From contig CANGOY010000072.1 in assembly GCA_947455585.1 (NCBI GenBank), forward strand, positions 1 through 8,501: a DNA stretch of 8,501 bases, given 5' to 3'. Below the pieces are notes generated by a model. The model was not told the origin of the DNA. It ran no database searches and saw only the letters and a list, made by a program, of their open reading frames with translations. Each line of letters begins with the position of its first letter. Within the stretch, counting starts at the first letter, position 1. Both the position numbers and the translations under genes were made by a program. Origin of the DNA: Comamonadaceae bacterium. GTDB lineage: Bacteria; Pseudomonadota; Gammaproteobacteria; Burkholderiales; Burkholderiaceae_C. Below are positions 1 to 5,636 of this stretch, in pieces.

Positions 1-1390
1 AGTAGCGGTCGTCCAAATGCTCAAGGCCGGCCAACAACACGCCACTGCGCTTTTGCTCAGCAAACATGTAATCTTTGATTTCCACGATGCTAGGCACCGC
101 GTCTTTGGCGTTGCCAAAGAACTCCATGCACACGGTGCGTGTGTGCGCAGGCATGCGGTGAAGAATCCAACGTGCGCTGGTAATCAAACCATCGCAGCCT
201 TCTTTTTGCACACCGGGCAAACCGCTGAGGAACTTGTCAGTCACGTCTTTGCCCAAACCTTCTTTGCGGAAGGACTTGCCGGGAATGTCGAGGCGCTCTT
301 GGCGAATGAATGTTTTACCGTCGGCTTGGTAATACTTCAAATCGAAGCTGGCCATGTCGGCATCGTGAATCTTGCCAAGGTTGTGGTCCACGCGAATCAC
401 ATCGAGCCACTCAGCATCGGGTGTGACCATGCGCCAGCTGGCCAAGTTGTCAAGGGCGGTGCCCCACAACACGGCTTTTTTGCCGCCCGCATTCATGGCG
501 ATGTTGCCACCAATGCACGAGGCTTCAGCAGAGGTGGGGTCCACCGCAAACACAAAACCACCACGCTCAGCCGCATCGGCCACGCGCTGGGTGACCACAC
601 CGGCTTCGGTGTAAATCGTGGGCACTTTGTGCGCGATGCCAGGCAGGTCGACCATTTCGACTTCGGTCATGGCTTCGAGCTTTTCGGTGTTGATGACCGC
701 ACTCTTCCACGTGAGCGGAATCGCGCCACCGGTGTAACCTGTGCCGCCGCCACGAGGAACGATGGTGAGACCAAGGTCGATACAACCTTTGACCAAGCCC
801 GCCATTTCTTCTTCGGTGTCTGGGGTCAACACGACGAAGGGGTATTCCACACGCCAGTCGGTGGCGTCAGTCACGTGGCTCACGCGTGAGAGGCCGTCGA
901 ACTTGATGTTGTCGTGGGCCGTGTATTTTTTGAGCAAACGCGACGCTTTTTTGCGCAAGGCGGCAATGGCATCGAATTGAACGCCGAAGTTCTCAATGGC
1001 TCGGCTGGCCGCTTGCAACAGCTGGCCCACCATGACATCGCGCTCGGCATCGACATCGGGTGTGCGGCGCTGCTCGATTTCGCCCAAGCGGTGATGCAAG
1101 GCCTCGACCAACTGAACACGGCGTTTTGGGTTGTCCAGCAAGTCGTCTTGCAAGTAGGGGTTGCGTTGCACCACCCAGATGTCGCCCAACACTTCGTACA
1201 ACATACGGGCCGAGCGGCCAGTGCGGCGCTCTTGACGCAAACGCAGCAGCAGTTCCCACGCATCTGCGCCGAGCAAACGAAGCACGATTTCTCGGTCAGA
1301 GAAGGATGTGTAGTTGTAGGGAATTTCGCGCAGTCGCGGGCTTTCTTCAGCCGTGGCGAGCAAGTGGTTCAGCGAGGTGGGAGCATTCAT
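1..1390 (-). CDS. DUF3683 / FAD-linked oxidase family protein, N-terminal part (runs off left edge)
   Basis: Read on the minus strand from the ATG at 1390-1388, this frame stays open for 463 codons to the window edge. The protein starts MNAPTSLNHLLATAEESPRL. Residues about 15-180 match my recollection of the DUF3683 domain. Residues about 183-325 form a PCMH-type FAD-binding domain: a glycine-rich loop VPRGGGTGYTGGA (211-223) and the segment DPTSAEASCIGGNIAMNAGG (284-303), both typical of D-lactate/glycolate dehydrogenase-like flavoproteins. Known relatives in Burkholderiales are very large (above 1200 residues) and add a C-terminal oxidase domain and iron-sulfur cluster motifs; those would lie left of the window. 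A 2-hydroxyacid dehydrogenase role is inferred and the substrate is unknown. No clear Shine-Dalgarno precedes the ATG; the segment just upstream holds phased repeats and an inverted repeat. Long plus-strand ORFs over this gene are shadows. Confidence 0.88.
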   Translation of the reverse strand, partial: MNAPTSLNHLLATAEESPRLREIPYNYTSFSDREIVLRLLGADAWELLLRLRQERRTGRSARMLYEVLGDIWVVQRNPYLQDDLLDNPKRRVQLVEALHHRLGEIEQRRTPDVDAERDVMVGQLLQAASRAIENFGVQFDAIAALRKKASRLLKKYTAHDNIKFDGLSRVSHVTDATDWRVEYPFVVLTPDTEEEMAGLVKGCIDLGLTIVPRGGGTGYTGGAIPLTWKSAVINTEKLEAMTEVEMVDLPGIAHKVPTIYTEAGVVTQRVADAAERGGFVFAVDPTSAEASCIGGNIAMNAGGKKAVLWGTALDNLASWRMVTPDAEWLDVIRVDHNLGKIHDADMASFDLKYYQADGKTFIRQERLDIPGKSFRKEGLGKDVTDKFLSGLPGVQKEGCDGLITSARWILHRMPAHTRTVCMEFFGNAKDAVPSIVEIKDYMFAEQKRSGVLLAGLEHLDDRY

Positions 1391-1399
1391 GGTGTGATG

Positions 1400-1430
1400 T
1401 GCGCGCTAAGGCGCATTAGGGCGCGAATTA
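1400..1430. repeat. Three consecutive 10-bp GCGC-headed units upstream of the FAD oxidoreductase gene
   Basis: Positions 1401-1410, 1411-1420 and 1421-1430 read gcgcgctaag, gcgcattagg and gcgcgaatta. Each begins with GCGC and carries a TAA/TTA-like core, so the pattern repeats once per helical turn. The first units also make a small inverted repeat, TGCGC (1400-1404) against GCGCA (1411-1415) with a 6-base loop. The block ends 10 bases before the ATG of the minus-strand FAD oxidoreductase, so it lies in its leader or promoter-proximal region. The units are imperfect and this could be chance; a regulatory role is inference. Confidence 0.4.
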
Positions 1431-1456
1431 AGCCCCGATTTTACTGCAGGGGCTTA
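1429..1456. repeat. Perfect 8-bp inverted repeat with 12-base spacer
   Basis: TAAGCCCC (1429-1436) is the exact reverse complement of GGGGCTTA (1449-1456). The 12-base spacer contains, on the minus strand, TAAAAT (1443-1438), a plausible -10 element for the FAD oxidoreductase gene, although no convincing -35 is visible. Neither strand has a T-run after the hairpin, so it is not an intrinsic terminator. It could be an operator dyad around the promoter or a leader hairpin. Only the repeat itself is seen. Confidence 0.45.
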
Positions 1457-1540
1457 GGTTCCCTGACGGTAGTGCCTTAGTGCACTTACTGGGGCTGGGG
1501 GTGTACGACATCGACTTTTAAGGTTATTCGACAACCCAAA

Positions 1541-1630
1541 GCTCAAGGTGAGCTGCCTGTGTGCGCGGTGAGCGACATTCTGAGCGCAGCGAAGAGGAGC
1601 CAACGTGCATACAGGCAGCTCGCCTTGAGC
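1541..1630. repeat. 90-bp near-palindromic hairpin element with a dispersed-repeat-like core
   Basis: Positions 1541-1567 pair with 1604-1630 over 27 consecutive positions: 24 Watson-Crick and three that are G-U in a plus-strand RNA (1549/1622, 1561/1610, 1565/1606). The 36-base loop contains cattctgagcgcagcgaaga (1576-1595). This closely resembles a palindromic repeat scattered in many bacterial genomes, often mis-translated as small proteins containing HSERSEE; in the plus frame it does read RHSERSEE. No target-site duplication is evident at the ends. The element begins 8 bases after the stop codon of the small membrane-protein gene and has no T-run, so it may act as an mRNA 3'-end stabiliser or REP-like element rather than a classical terminator. 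That it is a multicopy or mobile element is inferred. Confidence 0.7.
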
Positions 1631-1638
1631 GCTTCACA

Positions 1639-1923
1639 TCAACGCTGCCAGCCTTTGCACATCAGCCATTGAGCAGTTCCGCAAACGATAACGAGGGCCG
1701 AATACGTGGCCATTTTCCCGTCCACACCCCACAAAACCAAGCCACCAGCCAGAACGGCTGTACCCAAAAAACCGCTCGCCACAGTCTGCTTCGCCAGGCT
1801 CCAACTGGCCAAAGGCAGCCACCAGCGGGCGGTCAGACGGGCTACTAGTACGCAAAACAGGGCCACACCCCATGCTGGGGCAATGAAGTTAAAAGTGTGA
1901 AGGATTTGTTCTAGGGGACCCAT
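1639..1923 (-). CDS. Uncharacterised small membrane protein divergent from hemA
   Basis: A 94-residue protein, MGPLEQILHTFNFIAPAWGV to CKGWQR, that I do not recognise as a named family. It has about three hydrophobic stretches (roughly residues 10-30, 50-68 and 73-89) separated by a basic, Trp-rich segment ARLTARWWLP (28-37), so an inner-membrane protein is likely. Start choice: the frame extends to 1974, but that start would overlap hemA and add a polar, unlikely extension. The ATG at 1923 opens a natural membrane protein and lies just downstream of a TATAAA element on its strand. No Shine-Dalgarno is visible, consistent with a very short leader. It is transcribed away from hemA, and a long hairpin follows its stop by 8 bases. 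I recall small hypothetical membrane proteins at this place in related genomes, which supports a real gene, but function is unknown. Confidence 0.72.
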   Translation of the reverse strand: MGPLEQILHTFNFIAPAWGVALFCVLVARLTARWWLPLASWSLAKQTVASGFLGTAVLAGGLVLWGVDGKMATYSALVIVCGTAQWLMCKGWQR

Positions 1924-1933
1924 GTGAGTAAAT

Positions 1934-1941
1934 TTTATAAT
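1934..1941. promoter_or_regulatory. Symmetric, overlapping -10 elements between hemA and the divergent small gene
   Basis: A perfect TATAAT lies at 1936-1941 on the plus strand. Reading 1939-1934 on the minus strand gives TATAAA, so one AT-rich octamer could serve as -10 for both directions. With usual spacing, plus-strand transcription would start at about 1948-1949, exactly at the hemA ATG (1949), giving a leaderless mRNA. Minus-strand transcription would start near 1927, four bases before the small gene's ATG at 1923. Matches to -35 are poor on both sides (near 1913-1918 for plus, near 1957-1962 for minus), so this is a candidate promoter only. Confidence 0.5.
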
Positions 1942-1948
1942 GTGCGCT

Positions 1949-3208
1949 ATGGCAGTCTGGGCTTTAGGCCTCAATCACACGACAGCCCCGCTTGATTTGC
2001 GGGGCCGTTTTACTTTTACGGTCGAACAAATGGGTTCGACCATCGCCACCCTGCGCCACACTTTTTCACCCGACAGCGAGGTGGCCATTCTCTCCACCTG
2101 CAACCGCACCGAGATTTATTGCGCGGGCGGCGAGACCCAAATGCAGCAGACCATGGCTTGGTTGGCCCAGTCGGGTGGCGTGTCAGCCGAGGATTTGAAA
2201 GACCACACTTACGCCCTGCTGGAAGCCGATGCGGCCCGCCATGCCTTCCGCGTGGCCAGTGGCCTCGACTCCATGGTGTTGGGCGAGCCCCAAATCTTGG
2301 GTCAAATGAAAGATGCGGTGCGTGCCGCTTCTGAAGCCGGTGCACTGGGCACCACACTCAACCAACTGTTCCAACGCTCATTTGCTGTAGCCAAGGAAGT
2401 GCGCAGCTCCACCGAGATTGGTGCGCATTCCATCAGCATGGCCGCTGCGGCTGTGCGTTTGGCCAGTCAGCTGTTTGAAGACCTCAGCGAAACCCGCGTG
2501 CTGTTTGTAGGCGCGGGCGAAATGATTGAGCTGTGCGCCACGCACTTCGCCGCCAAGAACCCCAAAGCCATTGCCATTGCCAACCGCACGCTGGAACGTG
2601 GCGAAAAACTGGCCACCCAATTCAGCGGCGACGTCATGCGCTTGGCCGACTTGCCGCAACGACTGCACGAGTTTGATGTGGTGATTAGCTGCACCGCCAG
2701 CACCCTGCCCTTGATTGGTTTGGGCGCGGTCGAGCGCGCACTCAAGCAACGCAAACACCGCCCCATGTTCATGGTCGACTTGGCCGTGCCGCGCGACATT
2801 GAACCCGAAGTGAAGTCTCTAGAAGACGTGTATCTGTACACCGTGGACGATTTGTCTGACGTGGTGCAAACTGGCCAAGCCAACCGCCAAGCCGCGGTGG
2901 CACAAGCCGAAGCCATCATCGACGCTGGCGTGCAAAGCTTTGAGCACTGGATGGACCAGCGCAGCAACGTGCCGCTGATTCAGCAACTCAACGCGCAATC
3001 CGAAGATTGGCGCAGTGCCGAATTGGCCCGCGCCCGTAAAGCGATTGCCAAAGGCGACGATTTGGATGCCGTACTGGAAAGCCTGTCACGCGGCCTGACC
3101 CAAAAAATGCTGCACGGCGCAATGGCTGAGTTGCATGCGGGTGACGCCGAATCGCGTGAGCGAGCACGCCACGCGATTGAGCATTTCTTTTTGCGCGGCA
3201 ACCGTTAG
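1949..3208 (+). CDS. hemA: Glutamyl-tRNA reductase
   Basis: HemA reduces glutamyl-tRNA(Glu) with NADPH to glutamate-1-semialdehyde, the committed cytosolic step of the C5 route to haem and other tetrapyrroles. The 419-residue product has normal family length. Visible marks: N-terminal MAVWALGLNHTTAPLDLRGR; the catalytic motif LSTCNRTEIY with nucleophile Cys51; GLDSMVLGEPQILGQ (105-119); a Rossmann NADPH-binding segment with GAGEM at 188-192; a helical C-terminal dimerisation region. An ATG nine bases upstream (1940) would add MCA, but it overlaps the TATAAT at 1936-1941, and family proteins start at the MxxxALGxNHxTAP segment, so 1949 is preferred. No Shine-Dalgarno is seen, consistent with a leaderless transcript. 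It heads the hemA-prfA-prmC-grxD run, with prfA following after an 11-base gap. Confidence 0.96.
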   Translation: MAVWALGLNHTTAPLDLRGRFTFTVEQMGSTIATLRHTFSPDSEVAILSTCNRTEIYCAGGETQMQQTMAWLAQSGGVSAEDLKDHTYALLEADAARHAFRVASGLDSMVLGEPQILGQMKDAVRAASEAGALGTTLNQLFQRSFAVAKEVRSSTEIGAHSISMAAAAVRLASQLFEDLSETRVLFVGAGEMIELCATHFAAKNPKAIAIANRTLERGEKLATQFSGDVMRLADLPQRLHEFDVVISCTASTLPLIGLGAVERALKQRKHRPMFMVDLAVPRDIEPEVKSLEDVYLYTVDDLSDVVQTGQANRQAAVAQAEAIIDAGVQSFEHWMDQRSNVPLIQQLNAQSEDWRSAELARARKAIAKGDDLDAVLESLSRGLTQKMLHGAMAELHAGDAESRERARHAIEHFFLRGNR

Positions 3209-3219
3209 GCGCTGACTCC

Positions 3220-4326
3220 ATGAAAGACTTTCTGCGCGCTCAGCTGGAGCGCCATACCCAACGTTTGCATGAACTGGACTTCTTGTTGTCTCGTGAAGAC
3301 ATCATGAAAGACATGACGCAGTTCTTGGCCTTGTCGCGCGAACACACCGACGTGACCGCCACCGCCGGACGCTACGCCCGCTACCAACAACGCGAGGCCG
3401 ATGTGCAAGCCGCGCAGCAGATGCTGCAAGACGTGGGCGATGACGCCGACATGCGGGCGATGGCCGAAGAGGAAATTGCCAGCGCTGAGGCCGAACTGTT
3501 GCAACTCGAAGCCGAGCTGCAACGCATGTTGCTACCCAAAGACCCAGACGATGCACGTCCTGCCTTCATCGAAATTCGCGCAGGCACGGGTGGTGACGAA
3601 TCTGCTTTGTTTGCCGCCGACTTGCTGCGCATGTACATGCGCTACGCCGAGCGTCAAGGTTGGCGCACCGAAATCGTGAGCGAGTCGCAAAGCGAGCTGG
3701 GCGGCTACAAAGAGGTGGTGGTGCGCATGGATGGCGGTTCAAGCGGCGACGGCGTGTATGGCTGGCTGAAGTTTGAGTCGGGTGGCCACCGCGTGCAGCG
3801 CGTGCCGGCCACCGAAACTCAAGGCCGCATCCACACCAGTGCATGCACGGTGGCGGTGCTGCCCGAGCCAGACGAAGCCGAGGCCATCAAAATCAACCCC
3901 TCTGATTTGCGCATCGACACCTACCGCGCGAGTGGTGCAGGTGGTCAGCACATCAACAAAACCGACTCTGCCGTGCGTATCACCCACTTGCCGACAGGCA
4001 TTGTGGCCGAATGCCAAGACGGCCGCAGCCAGCACAGCAACAAAGCGCAAGCGCTGAAAGTGCTGACCGCACGCATCCAAGAAAAAGACCGCTCAGAGCG
4101 CGCCGCCAAAGACGCGGCCATGCGCAAAGGCTTGATTGGCAGCGGCGACCGCAGCGACCGCATTCGCACCTACAACTTCCCGCAAGGGCGTTGGAGCGAC
4201 CACCGCATCAACCTCACGTTGTACAAGCTCAACTTCATAATGGAAGGTGATTTGAGCGAAGCCATGCAAGCTTTGAAGCACGCACATGAGGCAGAACAAC
4301 TCGCGGCACTGGAAGGCAACACATGA
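3220..4326 (+). CDS. prfA: Peptide chain release factor 1 (RF1)
   Basis: RF1 reads UAG and UAA stop codons in the ribosomal A site and triggers hydrolysis of peptidyl-tRNA. The 368-residue product is close to the usual ~360. The N-terminal third is helical and Glu/Gln-rich (about 1-105, domain 1). The stop-codon tripeptide is P196-A197-T198 within RVPATETQGRIHTSAC, the PxT signature that separates RF1 from RF2 (SPF). The peptidyl-hydrolase motif G241-G242-Q243 lies in GAGGQHINKTDSAVR. The C-terminal part carries the conserved GSGDRSDRIRTYNFPQGRWSDHR stretch shortly before the end. It starts 11 bases after the hemA stop with only a weak AGG near the hemA TAG, so translation may be coupled. Its stop overlaps the start of prmC, the enzyme that methylates Q243. 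Confidence 0.97.
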   Translation: MKDFLRAQLERHTQRLHELDFLLSREDIMKDMTQFLALSREHTDVTATAGRYARYQQREADVQAAQQMLQDVGDDADMRAMAEEEIASAEAELLQLEAELQRMLLPKDPDDARPAFIEIRAGTGGDESALFAADLLRMYMRYAERQGWRTEIVSESQSELGGYKEVVVRMDGGSSGDGVYGWLKFESGGHRVQRVPATETQGRIHTSACTVAVLPEPDEAEAIKINPSDLRIDTYRASGAGGQHINKTDSAVRITHLPTGIVAECQDGRSQHSNKAQALKVLTARIQEKDRSERAAKDAAMRKGLIGSGDRSDRIRTYNFPQGRWSDHRINLTLYKLNFIMEGDLSEAMQALKHAHEAEQLAALEGNT

Positions 4327-5237
4327 ACTTGATGCAGCCCAGTGTCGTGCCTGTCATGTCGTCGGTCACACCAAGCGCATCCAGCACGCTGGCTGCACTT
4401 GCAACGCTGACCGTGGCGCAAGCCGCTAGTTGGGCACAAACATTAGGACTGCCACGCTTAGATGCGCAAGTGCTGTTGCTGCACGCCTTGGGCCGCGCAC
4501 CGCATGACCGTGCTTGGTTGTTGGCGCACGGCGATGACGCGTTAGACGCGGCTGTGCAAGCCACCTTCGCCACCAACACACAACGCCGCCTCAACACCGA
4601 ACCCGTGGCCTACATCACAGGCCAAAAAGAGTTTTTTAGTTTGACGCTGCAAGTGGACAAACGCGTGCTCGACCCACGCGCCGACACCGAAACTTTGGTG
4701 GAGTGGGCGATGTCCTGCTTGGCCGATACCCCAAGCCCCGTCGTGGTGGACCTAGGCACAGGCAGCGGTGCGATTGCTTTGGCCCTGAAACATGCACGGC
4801 CCGATGCCACCGTGAGCGCGGTAGACGCCAGCGCTGATGCATTGGCTGTGGCTAGCGCCAATGCCGAACGATTAGACCTACCTGTCACCTTTCATCACGG
4901 CTCGTGGCTCGCCCCTTTGAACGGACACACCTTCGACGCCATCGTTTCGAACCCGCCCTACGTGGCCTGCGATGACGAACACTTGGCATCGTTGAAGCAC
5001 GAGCCTTTGTCCGCACTGGCTTCTGGCACGGATGGCCTAGACGACATTCGTGCCATCGTCCGTGAAGCTGCGCAGCACCTCAAACCCAACGGTTGGCTGC
5101 TGCTCGAACACGGCTACGACCAAGCCCATGCCGTGCAAACCTTGCTCGGCAACCAGGGCTTTGTGAACGTACAAAGCCGTCCTGACCTTGCGGGCATCTT
5201 GCGCTGCACGGGTGGACAATGGTCAACAGTGAAATAA
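4323..5237 (+). CDS. prmC: Release factor glutamine methyltransferase (HemK family)
   Basis: PrmC transfers a methyl group from S-adenosylmethionine to the glutamine side chain of the GGQ motif in RF1 and RF2, raising termination efficiency. The 304-residue protein has a helical N-terminal substrate domain (about 20-110), the SAM loop VVDLGTGSGAIALALKH (D143 to G149 at its centre) and the substrate-amide motif N210-P211-P212-Y213. The linker motif usually seen as PRPDTE reads PRADTE here (118-123). The ATG overlaps the prfA TGA as ATGA, so translational coupling to its own substrate's gene is likely. The first 20 or so residues are Ser/Thr/Val-rich and look like an extension; Met12 is an alternative start, but the coupled ATG at 4323 is preferred. 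The former name hemK reflects the neighbourhood of hemA, not a haem function. Confidence 0.96.
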   Translation: MNLMQPSVVPVMSSVTPSASSTLAALATLTVAQAASWAQTLGLPRLDAQVLLLHALGRAPHDRAWLLAHGDDALDAAVQATFATNTQRRLNTEPVAYITGQKEFFSLTLQVDKRVLDPRADTETLVEWAMSCLADTPSPVVVDLGTGSGAIALALKHARPDATVSAVDASADALAVASANAERLDLPVTFHHGSWLAPLNGHTFDAIVSNPPYVACDDEHLASLKHEPLSALASGTDGLDDIRAIVREAAQHLKPNGWLLLEHGYDQAHAVQTLLGNQGFVNVQSRPDLAGILRCTGGQWSTVK

Positions 5238-5262
5238 TTACCTTTTGATTTGGAGAGAACCT

Positions 5263-5580
5263 ATGAGCGACGCACAACAACGCATTGATGAACTCGTGAA
5301 AGGCAACGAAGTGTTGCTGTTTATGAAGGGCAGCGCCAGCTTCCCCATGTGTGGCTTTTCGGGCCGTGCGATACAAGTGCTCAAGGCTTGCGGCGTAGAA
5401 CCCAAAGCCATCAAAACCGTGAACGTGCTGGACGACGCAGAAATTCGCCAAGGCATCAAGGAATACAGCAACTGGCCCACCATTCCTCAGCTTTACATCA
5501 AGGGCGAGTTCATCGGAGGCTCTGACATCATGATGGAGATGTATGAGTCGGGTGAGTTGCAAAAAGTCATCAACGGCTAA
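5263..5580 (+). CDS. grxD: Monothiol glutaredoxin, Grx4 / CGFS type
   Basis: This 105-residue cytosolic protein is a full-length single-domain monothiol glutaredoxin. It carries the active-site motif C30-G31-F32-S33 in MKGSASFPMCGFS and the glutathione-binding features WPTIPQLYIKGEFIGGSDIM near the C-terminus. CGFS glutaredoxins bind a [2Fe-2S] cluster with glutathione across a homodimer, or with BolA partners, and pass clusters to target proteins; they are poor disulfide reductases. The ATG at 5263 is preceded by a good Shine-Dalgarno, GGAGAGA (5252-5258); upstream in-frame codons lack one. It lies 25 bases after prmC and ends the run, with a strong terminator starting 25 bases after its stop. 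The clear ribosome site contrasts with hemA and prfA, suggesting independent and efficient translation. Confidence 0.96.
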   Translation: MSDAQQRIDELVKGNEVLLFMKGSASFPMCGFSGRAIQVLKACGVEPKAIKTVNVLDDAEIRQGIKEYSNWPTIPQLYIKGEFIGGSDIMMEMYESGELQKVING

Positions 5581-5605
5581 TTGCCTTCGGACGCAACGTC
5601 CTCTG

Positions 5606-5636
5606 AAAGCCCGCTCAAGTACCAGCGGGCTTTTTT
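5606..5636 (+). terminator. Intrinsic terminator of the hemA-grxD run
   Basis: AAAGCCCGCT (5606-5615) pairs perfectly with AGCGGGCTTT (5624-5633) around an 8-base loop, followed by six T residues (5631-5636). A smaller hairpin, GGACG-CAA-CGTCC with a noncanonical short loop, sits just upstream (about 5589-5601). The terminator faces the plus strand; on the minus strand only three T follow the stem, so it should work poorly for the convergent transglycosylase gene, whose stop codon (5637-5635) overlaps the T-tract. Confidence 0.92.

Noticed and set aside
17..889. Long plus-strand frame of 290 codons, and another at 914-1480
   Set aside because: Both lie fully opposite the minus-strand FAD oxidoreductase, which has clear FAD-binding motifs. 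Their composition (His, Ala and Val rich, no domain) is that of antisense shadows.
1541..1630. Hairpin as a classical intrinsic terminator
   Set aside because: There is no T-run on either side, and the loop (36 bases) is far too long for a standard terminator stem-loop.
1561..1848. Plus-strand 95-codon frame beginning MRGERHSERSEE
   Set aside because: It begins inside the hairpin element; HSERSEE is a translation of the repeat DNA, and the rest is antisense to the small membrane-protein gene.
1940..1948. Upstream hemA start adding MCA
   Set aside because: Its ATG begins inside the TATAAT element, and HemA proteins align from the ATG at 1949.
1639..1974. Longer 111-residue version of the small membrane protein
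   Set aside because: The extension overlaps the hemA start and the shared -10 and adds a polar lead; the start at 1923 gives a natural membrane protein.
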